From: JAAGZL01 sp964628835
GTDB lineage: Bacteria > Pseudomonadota > Gammaproteobacteria > Chromatiales > Chromatiaceae
Assembly: GCA_964628835.1 (NCBI GenBank)
Contig: CAZVME010000025.1
Span: 1 to 40,749 of the forward strand
Reading direction: 5' to 3'
Length of the DNA stretch: 40,749 nt
Shown: piece by piece, positions 9,176-17,426 of the stretch
How positions within the stretch are numbered: position 1 is the first letter of the stretch
How the letters are laid out: each line of letters opens with the position of its first letter
The notes under the pieces: model-generated
What the model saw: the letters and a program-made list of their open reading frames with translations, nothing else
Database searches by the model: none
What the model was told of the DNA's origin: nothing
Made by a program: the position numbers and the translations under genes

Positions 9176-9607
9176 ATGAGCCCCATGCATAAACGCGGAT
9201 TAAACCAATATGGGAAGGTAGCGGTAGGATCAGAGGCTTCCTTCGCATCTCCGCACCGGCTTATCCAGATGCTCATGGAGGGGGCGTTGGACAAGATTGC
9301 CTTTGCCAAAGGGCAGATTGAACGTGATGATTTTTCCGAGAAGGGTCGGAATATTACCTGGGCCATATCCATTATTCAGGGGTTAAGCTCCAGCCTGGAC
9401 GTGGAGTCTGGGGGCGAGATAGCGGCCAACCTTGAGGGGTTGTACGACTATATGGTGCGGCGACTGCTGGAGGCAAACAAAGAGAACGATGTGGAGATCC
9501 TGGAAGAGGTGGCGTCACTGCTTAGAGAGGTAAAGAGTGCCTGGGACGCCATGCCAGGTGAGGTTAAACAGGGTGCTCCAGAAACCACTGTCTCAAGTGT
9601 AGGTTAG
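9176..9607 (+). CDS. fliS: Flagellin export chaperone FliS
   Basis: FliS binds the disordered C-terminus of newly made flagellin in the cytoplasm and prevents early polymerisation. The 143-residue, mostly helical protein shows the family core: SPHRLIQMLMEGALDKIAFAK (about 26-46) and the GRNITWAISIIQGLSSSLD stretch, followed by LEGLYDYMVRRLLEANKEND. An AAAAAGGAATC ribosome site precedes the ATG at 9176; a second ATG lies three codons in. It is 14 bp from the fliD stop and 1 bp from the next gene, so the three are co-translated. Confidence 0.95.
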   Translation: MSPMHKRGLNQYGKVAVGSEASFASPHRLIQMLMEGALDKIAFAKGQIERDDFSEKGRNITWAISIIQGLSSSLDVESGGEIAANLEGLYDYMVRRLLEANKENDVEILEEVASLLREVKSAWDAMPGEVKQGAPETTVSSVG

Positions 9608-9608
9608 T

Positions 9609-9932
9609 GTGACCACTGGTCAGATTGTAACCAACCTGGAAGAGATAATAGGGCTATCCAGTTCCATGCTTGAATCTGCCTGCGCTGGCGAGTGGGAGCA
9701 GGTACAACAACTGGAGCCGCAGAGGCGGCAACTCATAGATCAGACCTTTCCCCTGGATGACACCAGCGGTGACATTGCATCCATAATCGAACAGGTTCAG
9801 AAGATTGCCAGCTTGGACCAGGAAACCATGCAGCTTGTGGGAAAAAGCAGCAAAGAGTTTTCCGGTCTGTTGAGTAAGATAAACACTGGCCGTCATGCCG
9901 TTGCGGCCTACCAGGATGTTGAGAAGAAGTAA
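9609..9932 (+). CDS. FliT-like small flagellar chaperone
   Basis: A 107-residue helical protein starting with GTG at 9609, one base after the fliS stop. Size, helical pattern (LEEIIGLSSSMLESACAGEW followed by a QLEPQRRQLID segment) and place directly after fliS match FliT, the export chaperone of the FliD cap that can also bind the master regulator FlhDC. The motif of small-residue helix, E-W-E, then QRR is typical of FliT-type proteins, but overall conservation in the family is low, so the name rests partly on context. Its stop (9930-9932) abuts the stop of the convergent ypjD-type gene with no gap. Confidence 0.75.
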   Translation: MTTGQIVTNLEEIIGLSSSMLESACAGEWEQVQQLEPQRRQLIDQTFPLDDTSGDIASIIEQVQKIASLDQETMQLVGKSSKEFSGLLSKINTGRHAVAAYQDVEKK

Positions 9933-10760
9933 CTAATTGCCCAGCAGTAACTCAATTACAAACTTGCTTCCGAAATAAGCCAGGGCCAGCACCGCAAATC
10001 CCGCCAGGGTCCAGGTCAGGGCCTTCCGCCCGCGCCAGCCAAACTTGAATCGTCCCCACAACAGGGTGCCAAACACCAGCCAGGCGATGATGGATAGAAC
10101 CGTCTTGTGCACCATGCGCTGGGCAAAGATATCATCCAGAAAGATAAAACCGCTGACCAGGGCAAATGTGAGCAGGAGAAAGCCCAATCCGATCATCTCA
10201 AACAGCAATAGCTCCATGGTCTGGAGTGGCGGCAGGGCGCGGATAAAACCACCGGGATGCCGATGTCGCAGGTGGTGATCCTGGATCGAAAGCAGCACCG
10301 CTTGGACGCTGGCCAGAGTGAACAGGCTATAGGCTAGCAGGGAGATGAGTATGTGGATTCTCAGCCCCCAGGCCGATCCGGTGGGAAGGAAATGGGTCGC
10401 CGGGTAGTACAACTCCAGGGCCAGGGCCAGGATCGCCACCGGCAACAATAGGATGCCTAGATTTTCCACCGGCTTGGTAATGGCTGAGAGCATCAGCAGC
10501 AATAGGATAATCCACATCACCAGGGAGCCTGCATTGAAAAATCCCAGGTCGATCCCACCCTCTATAAGGATGTTCTGGGATAGCACGTAGGTGTGCATAA
10601 CCACACCAGCCAGGCCCAGCCCGATACCGGTTGCCCGGGGTGGTTTTTCACTCCCCTGGTCCTTGAAAAGTCGAATGCTGATGAACAGTCCGGCTGCGGC
10701 GTAGCAGGCGATGGTCAGGAATGCTGCAATTGTTGTACTCATATAGGGGGATAATCGCAT
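9933..10760 (-). CDS. ypjD: Cytochrome c assembly-type inner membrane protein, YpjD family
   Basis: A 275-residue membrane protein with about eight hydrophobic segments and the CcmC/CcsA-like core of the cytochrome c assembly family, including WGLRIHILISLLAYSLFTLA and the later segment RMVHKTVLSIIAWLVFGTLLWGR. These two carry conserved histidines (in RIH and in MVHK) of the kind that hold heme in Ccs proteins. It is divergent from ffh, the same arrangement as E. coli ypjD (corE). Function is not firmly established; heme handling is inferred from the family. An alternative ATG exists six codons in (10740-10742); neither start has a good ribosome site. Confidence 0.85.
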   Translation of the reverse strand: MRLSPYMSTTIAAFLTIACYAAAGLFISIRLFKDQGSEKPPRATGIGLGLAGVVMHTYVLSQNILIEGGIDLGFFNAGSLVMWIILLLLMLSAITKPVENLGILLLPVAILALALELYYPATHFLPTGSAWGLRIHILISLLAYSLFTLASVQAVLLSIQDHHLRHRHPGGFIRALPPLQTMELLLFEMIGLGFLLLTFALVSGFIFLDDIFAQRMVHKTVLSIIAWLVFGTLLWGRFKFGWRGRKALTWTLAGFAVLALAYFGSKFVIELLLGN

Positions 10761-11119
10761 ATTAGACCGCCGGGTGTGAAGGGGTTGTGTCAGTAGTTAC
10801 GTGGTTCATGCACATTAATCCTAACTATGCCTCCCCGGGGAAATGCTGAGGGACCACTTTATGCAGAAAAATGGTCAGGTGTTTAGTTTGTAGTAGGAGC
10901 GTGTAACCGGGCCGTAGATACTCGCGCATAGAGCCTGGCTAGGCCAAGAGAGCCATTTGAAACGTTTTTGTTATATCTTTGCGTCCTTGGCGTCTCTGCG
11001 ATAGTCAATGGTTTGCTTGAGGTGGCCATAAATTTTGGAAAAGAGTGGCGATTATTAAGTTGGCCAACTAACGGCTATAATATTCGGCCAATCAAATGTT
11101 CCGCGAGTAATATAAAGAT
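10761..11119. promoter_or_regulatory. ypjD-ffh divergent intergenic region
   Basis: The 359 bp contain no credible gene. Visible are a perfect -10 box TATAAT at 11076-11081 on the plus strand, 38 bp before the ffh ATG and with a poor -35, and a short 9-bp-periodic tract at 10977-11000. No 4.5S RNA signature (GGAA-loop hairpin) is seen here. Confidence 0.5.
10977..11000. repeat. Short GCGTC-periodic intergenic repeat
   Basis: The tract CTTTGCGTCCTTGGCGTCTC plus TGCG consists of near-copies of a 9-bp unit (TTTGCGTCC, TTGGCGTCT, CTGCG...). Similar tracts with the same wording turn up in intergenic DNA of many unrelated environmental bacteria; this is recalled, not searched. Function is unknown. 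Confidence 0.4.
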
Positions 11120-12523
11120 ATGTTTGAGAATCTGACAGATAGACTCGGTGGGGTACTGGACCGCCTGCGAGGGCAGGGCCGACTCACCGAAGAAAATATC
11201 AAAGATACCATGCGTGAGGTGCGCATGGCGCTGCTGGAGGCGGATGTTGCCCTGCCGGTGGTAAAGACCTTTGTGGAGCAGGTGCGTCAGAAGGCCATGG
11301 GCGAAGAGGTGATGAAGAGCCTCACCCCAGGACAGGTCCTGATCAAGGTGGTCAACGATGAGCTGGTGAAGGTGATGGGTGAGGCTAATGAGAGCCTCAA
11401 CCTGGCCGCCCAACCCCCGGCTGTAATCATGATGGCCGGCCTGCAGGGCTCAGGTAAGACCACCAGCGTGGCCAAGTTGGCCCGATGGCTGAATGAGAGC
11501 CAGAAAAAGTCAGTAATGGTAGCTAGTTGTGATGTCTACCGTCCTGCCGCTATAGACCAGTTGCAGACTCTGGCCGCAGAAGTGGAAGCGGAGTTTTTCC
11601 CCAGCAGCACCGATCAAAGACCCCAGGATATCGCGCGCAGCGCCTTGGAGCAGGCGCGCAAGAAATTCCAGGATGTGCTGATTATCGATACCGCCGGTCG
11701 CCTGCACGTGGATGCGGCGATGATGGACGAGATCAAGGAGCTGCACTCTGCCATCAACCCGGTTGAGACCCTGTTTGTGGTGGACAGCATGACCGGTCAG
11801 GATGCGGCCAATACCGCCAAGGCCTTTGATGAGGCGCTGCCTCTGACTGGTGTGATCCTCACCAAGACCGATGGTGATGCCCGCGGTGGTGCTGCGCTTT
11901 CCATTCGCCAGATCACCGGCAAGCCGATCAAATTTCTGGGTGTGGGCGAAAAGACCACCGCCCTGGAACCGTTCCACCCCGACCGTGTCGCCTCAAGAAT
12001 CCTGGGGATGGGCGATGTGCTGTCGCTGGTGGAGGAGGTCTCCGCCAAGGTCGATCACAAAAAAGCGCAGAAACTGGCCAAGAAGCTACAGAAGGGTAAA
12101 GGCTTCGATCTGGATGATTTCAAGGAGCAGATGGAGCAGATGTCCCAAATGGGCGGGCTGAGTGCGCTGATGGACAAGATGCCGGGCATGGGCAAGATCC
12201 CGGATCAGGTAAAGAATCAGGTAAATGACCGCGAACTGGTGAAGCTGATCGCCATCATCAACTCCATGACCGTCCAGGAGAAACGATTCCCGGCGGTGAT
12301 TAAGGGTTCGCGCAAACGCCGCATTGCCAACGGTTCCGGCACCCAGGTGCAGGACATCAACAAGATGCTAAAACAGTTCACCCAGATGCAGAAGATGATG
12401 AAAAAGATGAAGGGTGGCGGCATGGCCAAGATGATGCGGGGGCTCAAGGGTGGTCCCGGTGGCGCAGGTGGATTTGGCGGTCCTGGAGGGCCTGGTGGTC
12501 CAGGCGGGTTCCCTTTTCAATAA
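11120..12523 (+). CDS. ffh: Signal recognition particle GTPase Ffh (SRP54)
   Basis: Ffh binds signal sequences of nascent membrane proteins and, with 4.5S RNA, docks at FtsY. The order is N domain (1-90), GTPase G domain (100-295) and methionine-rich M domain (about 325-430). P-loop GLQGSGKTT is at 107-115, DTAGR at 190-194 and TKTDGDARGG at 248-257. At 467 residues it is slightly longer than E. coli Ffh (453), because of a Gly/Pro-rich tail (GGPGGAGGFGGPGGPGG). It is transcribed from its own -10 at 11076. A 43-nt hairpin region follows the stop, then the rpsP promoter. Confidence 0.98.
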   Translation: MFENLTDRLGGVLDRLRGQGRLTEENIKDTMREVRMALLEADVALPVVKTFVEQVRQKAMGEEVMKSLTPGQVLIKVVNDELVKVMGEANESLNLAAQPPAVIMMAGLQGSGKTTSVAKLARWLNESQKKSVMVASCDVYRPAAIDQLQTLAAEVEAEFFPSSTDQRPQDIARSALEQARKKFQDVLIIDTAGRLHVDAAMMDEIKELHSAINPVETLFVVDSMTGQDAANTAKAFDEALPLTGVILTKTDGDARGGAALSIRQITGKPIKFLGVGEKTTALEPFHPDRVASRILGMGDVLSLVEEVSAKVDHKKAQKLAKKLQKGKGFDLDDFKEQMEQMSQMGGLSALMDKMPGMGKIPDQVKNQVNDRELVKLIAIINSMTVQEKRFPAVIKGSRKRRIANGSGTQVQDINKMLKQFTQMQKMMKKMKGGGMAKMMRGLKGGPGGAGGFGGPGGPGGPGGFPFQ

Positions 12524-12538
12524 ACATCGTTATACCCG

Positions 12539-12581
12539 GAAAAGCGCCCTCTGTCTGATTGTGGGGCGAATCCTGCTTTTC
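12539..12581 (+). terminator. Hairpin after ffh
   Basis: GAAAAGC (12539-12545) pairs with GCTTTTC (12575-12581), and inside it GCCC (12546-12549) can pair with GGGC (12564-12567). There is no clear T-tract, so termination is uncertain. It separates ffh from the ribosomal operon promoter. Confidence 0.45.
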
Positions 12582-12607
12582 TAGGTAAAATTCATTGATA
12601 AAAGGGC

Positions 12608-12635
12608 TTCACTTTCCAAAAAAATAGCGTAGAAT
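12608..12635 (+). promoter_or_regulatory. Sigma-70-type promoter of rpsP operon
   Basis: TTCACT (12608-12613), a 16-bp spacer, and TAGAAT (12630-12635). The -10 matches 5 of 6 and the -35 matches 4 of 6. The predicted start is about 60 bp before the rpsP ATG, a fitting place for a ribosomal protein operon promoter. Confidence 0.6.
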
Positions 12636-12702
12636 GCCCGGTTTACTTGCCTTCGGCCGGTTCGGCTGAATGCGCGCGACAGAATCAACTTAAGGGTGGG
12701 GC

Positions 12703-12951
12703 ATGGTAACAATTCGTCTTGCAAGGACCGGCGCTAAAAAACGTCCGTTTTATCATATAGTAGTAGCAGATAGCCGCCGTGCACGTGACGGTCGTTATAT
12801 CGAACGTGTTGGCTTTTTTAACCCTATCGCTGAGGGTGGTGAAGAGCGTCTGCGTATTGAAAATGATCGTATTGATCACTGGATCTCACAGGGCGCCCAG
12901 GCTAGTGACCGCGTAGCCAAGCTGCTCAAGGATCAAGCCAAGGCCGCCTGA
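12703..12951 (+). CDS. rpsP: 30S ribosomal protein S16
   Basis: An 82-residue protein with the nearly invariant S16 start MVTIRLARTGAKKRPFYHIV and the RRARDGRYIERVGFFNP motif. It stabilises the 30S body in contact with 16S rRNA. Length equals that of E. coli S16. TAAGGGTGGGGC upstream of the ATG provides the ribosome site. It is the first gene of the rpsP-rimM-trmD-rplS operon. Confidence 0.98.
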   Translation: MVTIRLARTGAKKRPFYHIVVADSRRARDGRYIERVGFFNPIAEGGEERLRIENDRIDHWISQGAQASDRVAKLLKDQAKAA

Positions 12952-13030
12952 TCAGTGTGAATTGGCGCGATGTTGCCAAGTACTGATTTAGATGGCTGGA
13001 AGAGAACAGAATTGCTAGAGGGCTATCTCT

Positions 13031-13543
13031 GTGACTGCAGCAGTTAGCTCAAGGTATGTGACCCTGGGCCGGATATCCGGGCTGTATGGTGTCAAGGGCT
13101 GGGTGAAGGTGTTTTCGCACACCGCGCCGCGCACCAACATACTGGACTATGCAATCTGGTATCTGGATACCGATGACGGTTGGCGGGAGTACCAGCTGGA
13201 AACCGGTAAGGCTCACGGTAAAGGGATAATTGCCAAACTGAGCGGGATTGATGACCGGGATCTGGCTACAAGCCTGATCAATACGGATATAGCTGTACCG
13301 CGAGACCAGCTGCCTGACTTGGGTGAGAATAGTTACTACTGGACCGATCTTGAGGGTCTTATGATCCGCACCATTCATGGAGTTGAGTTGGGTAGATTGG
13401 ACCATCTGTTCGAGACCGGATCCAACGATGTAATGGTGGTAAAGGGTGAGCGTGAACGGCTGATCCCCTATATCGATGATGTAGTAAAGAGTGTGGATCT
13501 GGTTGGTGAAGTAATGATGGTGGACTGGGATCCTGAATTTTAG
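13031..13543 (+). CDS. rimM: Ribosome maturation factor RimM
   Basis: RimM binds S19 and helps mature the 30S head and 16S rRNA 3' domain. The product is 170 residues. The N-terminal RimM beta barrel begins at VTLGRISGLYGVKGWVKVFS (about 10-29). The C-terminal PRC-barrel half includes the GVELGRLDHLFETGSNDVMV stretch and RLIPYIDDVVKSVD. The start is GTG at 13031, in frame with the conserved N-terminus; no upstream ATG fits. trmD begins 12 bp after the stop. Confidence 0.96.
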   Translation: MTAAVSSRYVTLGRISGLYGVKGWVKVFSHTAPRTNILDYAIWYLDTDDGWREYQLETGKAHGKGIIAKLSGIDDRDLATSLINTDIAVPRDQLPDLGENSYYWTDLEGLMIRTIHGVELGRLDHLFETGSNDVMVVKGERERLIPYIDDVVKSVDLVGEVMMVDWDPEF

Positions 13544-13555
13544 AGGGACGTTGAT

Positions 13556-14302
13556 ATGCGCTTCGACGTAGTGACCCTCTTCCCGGAGATGATCCAGGCC
13601 ATGGTCGGTGACGGTGTCACCGGACGGGCGTTTGATAAGGGGTTGGCGCAACTGGCCACCTGGAACCCCAGAGACTACACCAGCGACGTGCATCGCACCG
13701 TGGATGACCGGCCTTATGGCGGTGGTCCGGGAATGGTGATGAAGGTGCAGCCGCTACAGGCTGCCATCGAAGATGCCAGGAAGGCAGCGCCGCCAAATAC
13801 CAAGGTGGCCTATCTTTCGCCACAGGGACGGCAGATGGATCAGTCAGCGGTAACAGAGCTGGCCAAGCGGGACGGCATGATACTGATTGCCGGGCGCTAC
13901 GAAGGGATAGATGAACGAATTATTGATCGTTGCGTCGATGAAGAGTGGTCGATTGGCGATTATGTTTTAAGCGGTGGAGAACTCCCCGCACTGGTGTTGA
14001 TGGATGCTGTATTGCGCTTGCTGCCAGGGGTACTGGGGGCCGCAGACTCAGCAGAGCAGGACTCTTACACAGATGGCCTGCTGGATTGCCCGCACTACAC
14101 GCGGCCCGAGCTGATCGAAGATATGCCGGTGCCAGATGTGCTAAAGAGTGGTAATCATGAAGCCATCCGCCGTTGGCGACTCAAGCAGTCGCTGGGACGT
14201 ACATGGTTACGCCGGCCAGATCTGTTAGATGGGCGGGAGTTGACCAGAGAAGAGCAGTTTTTACTTGAAGAATTTATTGAGGCGCACACAGGCGCCCGTT
14301 GA
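13556..14302 (+). CDS. trmD: tRNA (guanine-N1)-methyltransferase TrmD
   Basis: TrmD makes m1G37 next to the anticodon, preventing frameshifts, using S-adenosylmethionine bound in a trefoil knot. The 248-residue length is standard. Seen are MRFDVVTLFPEMIQAMV at the start, RPYGGGPGMVMKVQPL, IAGRYEGIDERI, and the knot segment SIGDYVLSGGELPALVLMDA. DSYTDGLLDCPHYTRP follows. An AGAGGGACG ribosome site lies before the ATG at 13556. Confidence 0.98.
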   Translation: MRFDVVTLFPEMIQAMVGDGVTGRAFDKGLAQLATWNPRDYTSDVHRTVDDRPYGGGPGMVMKVQPLQAAIEDARKAAPPNTKVAYLSPQGRQMDQSAVTELAKRDGMILIAGRYEGIDERIIDRCVDEEWSIGDYVLSGGELPALVLMDAVLRLLPGVLGAADSAEQDSYTDGLLDCPHYTRPELIEDMPVPDVLKSGNHEAIRRWRLKQSLGRTWLRRPDLLDGRELTREEQFLLEEFIEAHTGAR

Positions 14303-14322
14303 GATACAGGAGCAATACGACC

Positions 14323-14667
14323 ATGAGCAAGATCATCGAGGCGCTTGAAGCCGAGCAGATGAGCCGCGAGGTTCCGGAGTTTAGCCCTGGAGATACCGTG
14401 GTCGTCCAGGTAAAAGTAAAAGAGGGCAACCGCGAACGTCTGCAGGCATTCGAAGGCGTAGTAATCGCCAAGCGTAACCGTGGGGTGAACTCAGCCTTCA
14501 CCGTACGTAAGCTGTCACACGGCGAGGGTGTAGAGCGTACCTTCCAGACCTACAGTCAGCTGATTAACGAAATCGAGGTCACCCGTCGTGGTGACGTACG
14601 TCGCGCCAAGCTCTACTACCTGCGTGGACGCACCGGTAAGGCCGCACGGATTAAAGAGAAGATCTAG
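14323..14667 (+). CDS. rplS: 50S ribosomal protein L19
   Basis: L19 lies at the 30S-50S interface. The 114-residue product starts MSKIIEALEAEQMSREVPEF and contains the family signatures GDTVVVQVKVKEGNRERLQA, FEGVVIAKRNRGVNSAFTVR and RRAKLYYLRGRTGKAARIKE. The ATG at 14323 has AGGAG at 14308-14312. An upstream in-frame TTG at 14299 overlaps trmD and is not needed. It is the last gene of the operon and is followed by a strong terminator. Confidence 0.98.
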   Translation: MSKIIEALEAEQMSREVPEFSPGDTVVVQVKVKEGNRERLQAFEGVVIAKRNRGVNSAFTVRKLSHGEGVERTFQTYSQLINEIEVTRRGDVRRAKLYYLRGRTGKAARIKEKI

Positions 14668-14697
14668 AGTTACCCCGGGTTCTCTTTCCCAAACAGG

Positions 14698-14728
14698 GCC
14701 ATCCAACTTCGGTTGGGTGGCTTTTTTT
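14698..14728 (+). terminator. Rho-independent terminator of rpsP-rplS operon
   Basis: The 10-bp stem GCCATCCAAC / GTTGGGTGGC (one G-U pair) closes on a TTCG tetraloop and is followed by seven Ts (14722-14728). It is a textbook intrinsic terminator 30 bp past rplS. Confidence 0.95.
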
Positions 14729-15193
14729 ATGCTGTCGAGTTACCAAGTAGCCATGGTCACTTCAATTAATCATAGCCTTTCTTGTAGGCAGTCAGTCTGG
14801 ACTCGTCGTACCATCCTTTATTCACTCTGAAACCCCTATAATTCAAAGCCCTACACTAGCTCAAGACTCCTGTGCACAGCACCAGGATGCCCCTGAATCT
14901 GATTGGAGTAGGCACACCGTTTTTGGGCAATTCATTTTCTGCTAATCCATGCCGCTTGGGCTTTTTGTGCTAAATATTATAGTACAGGGTCTTCTTTCTC
15001 TTAGCCGGGAGACCAGGGTAGTGAGAGAAAAAAAGGAGCCTAACTCCTTGTTTTTCACCTCATGCCTCGGCCTTTCTTGCAGATGGAGAATCGAGCCATT
15101 ACCAGGGTTTGCAAGAGAATATGTTGTTTGGACGCAAGCCATGAGTTTCTAAATTGAACTATTGAGATTTTTCAAATAGTAAGGGCCAAGCTC
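14729..15193. promoter_or_regulatory. Intergenic region before the prkA operon
   Basis: This 465-bp gap has no convincing gene; short ORFs on both strands lack recognisable features. Visible signals are TATAAT at 14837-14842, a TTGGGC-N16-TATAGT promoter-like pair at 14956-14983, a small hairpin with a T-tract at 15033-15055, and an imperfect palindrome ACTATTGA / TCAAATAGT at 15158-15180, just 13 bp before the prkA ATG. The last could be an operator, or could affect translation. I found no sigma-54 site (GG-N10-GC), although the E. coli yeaGH operon has one. Confidence 0.45.
15033..15055 (+). terminator. Small terminator-like hairpin upstream of prkA
   Basis: AAGGAG (15033-15038), a 5-nt loop, then CTCCTT (15044-15049) and G plus five Ts. 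The stem has only six pairs but is flanked by A-rich and T-rich runs, so it may work in either direction. It may end a short transcript starting near 14850 or act as an attenuator. Confidence 0.4.
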
Positions 15194-17413
15194 ATGCTGA
15201 ATGATCTGCGCACGGTATTTAATACCTATAAACAGGATCTGTTAGAAGAGGAAATAATCTCTTTTCCTGACTATCTCTCCATGACGGTTAAGCAGCCCTG
15301 GATTACCAGGAACACCTTTCAGTTGGTGCATGACATGATGCTGAGTTCAGGTGTTGAACACTCTATTATGCCGGGCAAGCCAATCAAGCATCGCTACGGC
15401 TTTTTTGAGGATGAGAAATTTATTGGTCCTTTCGCCGTCTTTGGGCAACAGAAGGCCAAAGAGAATCTGGTGGAGAAGATTGATAATGCCAGTCGTGGGT
15501 TGGAGTCGTCCAAACGCTTGTGGATACTTTTGGGTCCGCCCGGGGCGGCAAAATCTCGTTCCATGGATGGCATTAAACATGCGCTTAGCCTCTATTCGGC
15601 TAGCGATGAAGGACGCACCTATACCCTGTTGTTGCCCACAGTGGATGAGAGGCTGAAAGATAAGGCCCTGTTTGAAGAAGATGGGGTCTACTATCTGCAA
15701 AGCCCCATCTTCGAACAGCCCCTGCAAGTTATTCCCCAGGCCCTGCGGGATGATTTTTGCGTCCATCTGAACAAAGGGATCATGGGTGGTGAGCTGCAGG
15801 AATTCCTAAATAAACACCCACACTATGATGGTGAATACCGGATTGCCATTGATGGCCGCATATCACCTTACTCCGACTATGTGTTGAAACAGTTCATGCG
15901 GACCAAGAAGTTGGATATGTGGGAATTGCTCCCTTACCTGAAGGTGAAGCGGATGATCTTCGATGCCCGCACCAAGACCGGCATTGGCTCATATACCCCA
16001 CGGGATGAAAAGAGCCAGGAGGCAGGTTCTCTGGTGGGCAATATCGACTACAGTCTGTTGCCGCGTTTTGGTAGTGAGTCGCATCCCCTGGTGCATGACT
16101 ATCAGGGTGAACTTTGCGCCGGTGCCAACGGCCTGGTGGAGATCCATGAAATACTGAAACTTTCCGACAAGTTTCTGTATGAGTTGCTGTTTGCAACTCA
16201 GGATCGTTTTTTTAAGCCTGAGGGGCAACCACCGGTACCGTTCAATGGTGTCATCATCGGACACACCAACTTCCATGAATTTAATATGTTCATGGCTAAC
16301 GATAGTTTTGAGGCCCTGCGTTCTCGCACCACGTTTATCGAAATGCCGTTGTCGGTCACCTTCAAGGATGAACAGATGATCTATGATCTGACCTACTCCA
16401 ACGACTATCGTGACTGGAACAGCAGTAAGAAGCATGTGGCCCACGTGGCGCCGCACAGCATTGAGTTGCTGAGCCTGGTGGCAGTAATGACCCGTCTGTA
16501 TGAGTCCAAGCAAAACCCTAATCTGTCCCTGTTACAGAAGGCGTTAATCTACGCGGGGCGGGCAGATAGTGGAGTGGACAACAATATGTCCAAGGCGATT
16601 CTGGATGAGTTTGAGTATGTTAAGCCGTCCGAGGGCGCTTTTGGGTTGGATCCACGCTTTATTCAGAATGTGTTTGAGAATACTGAACATTTTCAAATCA
16701 ATGAATATGCCGCCAATATCCAGCGTCTTGAGGATGAGCAGAGTGAGCCCACCATGTTGACCTCTATTGCCCTCAACAACCCCTGTGTCTCGCCGTTGGA
16801 TCTGTATATCCGCATGGAAAATGCGGTGAAAGATGCGTTTGCCACTAACAAGAACCTGCTTAATCACTATTTGACCAAGATCCTGCCCCAAGCCAAGGGG
16901 TGGATATTTGGCCAGATTGCCAGTGATGTCTATACCGCCGTGCTGCGGGATACCACGATTGTGGAGAGTACCTGGAAAAAATATACCGATCATGTGCGAG
17001 CCTATGCCCACAATACCAAGGTTAAACATGAGGTGACGCAGATGGATGTGCAACCGGATGAGAAGTTCATGCAGACCATCGAGCAGTATCTGGGTATCCC
17101 GGAGAAAGATATTTTTCGTAAGGAGTTATCTGATGCCATTGCCAGCGTTAGTGGCAAGGTGCTGCTGGCAGATGAACCGTCCTACCAGGCGGCGATAAAA
17201 CGGTTTGTGTTTGAGAATGAGTTTAAATCCGGTGAGAACATCAAGCTGTTGGGATGGATCAAGAGCGGTAGCAGTGCCGCCAGTGTGGATTCCAAGGAGC
17301 AGGAACAACTGAATGAGACTGTGAAGTACTTGATGGAACATCAGGGCTACTGCGGCAAGTGTGCATTCCAGGCCCTGACCATTACCGCCAACGCCTCCAG
17401 TATCGATATTTAA
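15194..17413 (+). CDS. prkA: PrkA-type AAA+ ATPase / serine protein kinase (first copy)
   Basis: A 739-residue PrkA (YeaG) family protein: an N-terminal AAA+ domain (about 70-400) and a C-terminal helical domain once described as kinase-like. E. coli YeaG is 644 residues; the extra length lies mainly in the N-terminal 70 and internal loops. The P-loop is GPPGAAKS with K120; the glycine normally just before the lysine is alanine. A Walker-B-like segment is NGLVEIHEIL, and GVIIGHTNFHEF resembles the AAA sensor strand. PrkA has been reported both as a kinase and as an AAA+ protease; its substrate here is unknown. A yeaH-type gene starts 13 bp downstream. The ATG at 15194 is the first in frame after a stop-rich leader. 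Confidence 0.9.
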   Translation: MLNDLRTVFNTYKQDLLEEEIISFPDYLSMTVKQPWITRNTFQLVHDMMLSSGVEHSIMPGKPIKHRYGFFEDEKFIGPFAVFGQQKAKENLVEKIDNASRGLESSKRLWILLGPPGAAKSRSMDGIKHALSLYSASDEGRTYTLLLPTVDERLKDKALFEEDGVYYLQSPIFEQPLQVIPQALRDDFCVHLNKGIMGGELQEFLNKHPHYDGEYRIAIDGRISPYSDYVLKQFMRTKKLDMWELLPYLKVKRMIFDARTKTGIGSYTPRDEKSQEAGSLVGNIDYSLLPRFGSESHPLVHDYQGELCAGANGLVEIHEILKLSDKFLYELLFATQDRFFKPEGQPPVPFNGVIIGHTNFHEFNMFMANDSFEALRSRTTFIEMPLSVTFKDEQMIYDLTYSNDYRDWNSSKKHVAHVAPHSIELLSLVAVMTRLYESKQNPNLSLLQKALIYAGRADSGVDNNMSKAILDEFEYVKPSEGAFGLDPRFIQNVFENTEHFQINEYAANIQRLEDEQSEPTMLTSIALNNPCVSPLDLYIRMENAVKDAFATNKNLLNHYLTKILPQAKGWIFGQIASDVYTAVLRDTTIVESTWKKYTDHVRAYAHNTKVKHEVTQMDVQPDEKFMQTIEQYLGIPEKDIFRKELSDAIASVSGKVLLADEPSYQAAIKRFVFENEFKSGENIKLLGWIKSGSSAASVDSKEQEQLNETVKYLMEHQGYCGKCAFQALTITANASSIDI

Positions 17414-17426
17414 CCTGAAGGTAACT

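Noticed and set aside
10761..11119. 4.5S RNA (ffs) or tRNA in the ypjD-ffh gap
   Set aside because: No GGAA-tetraloop hairpin of the SRP type and no cloverleaf with a TTCGA-type T loop could be found by eye.
13049..13693. 214-codon minus-strand ORF across rimM and trmD
   Set aside because: It lies wholly opposite two well-conserved genes and has His/Tyr-rich, shadow-like composition.
14942..15152. Short ORFs on both strands before prkA
   Set aside because: No ribosome sites, no recognisable motifs, and both cross the terminator-like hairpin at 15033.
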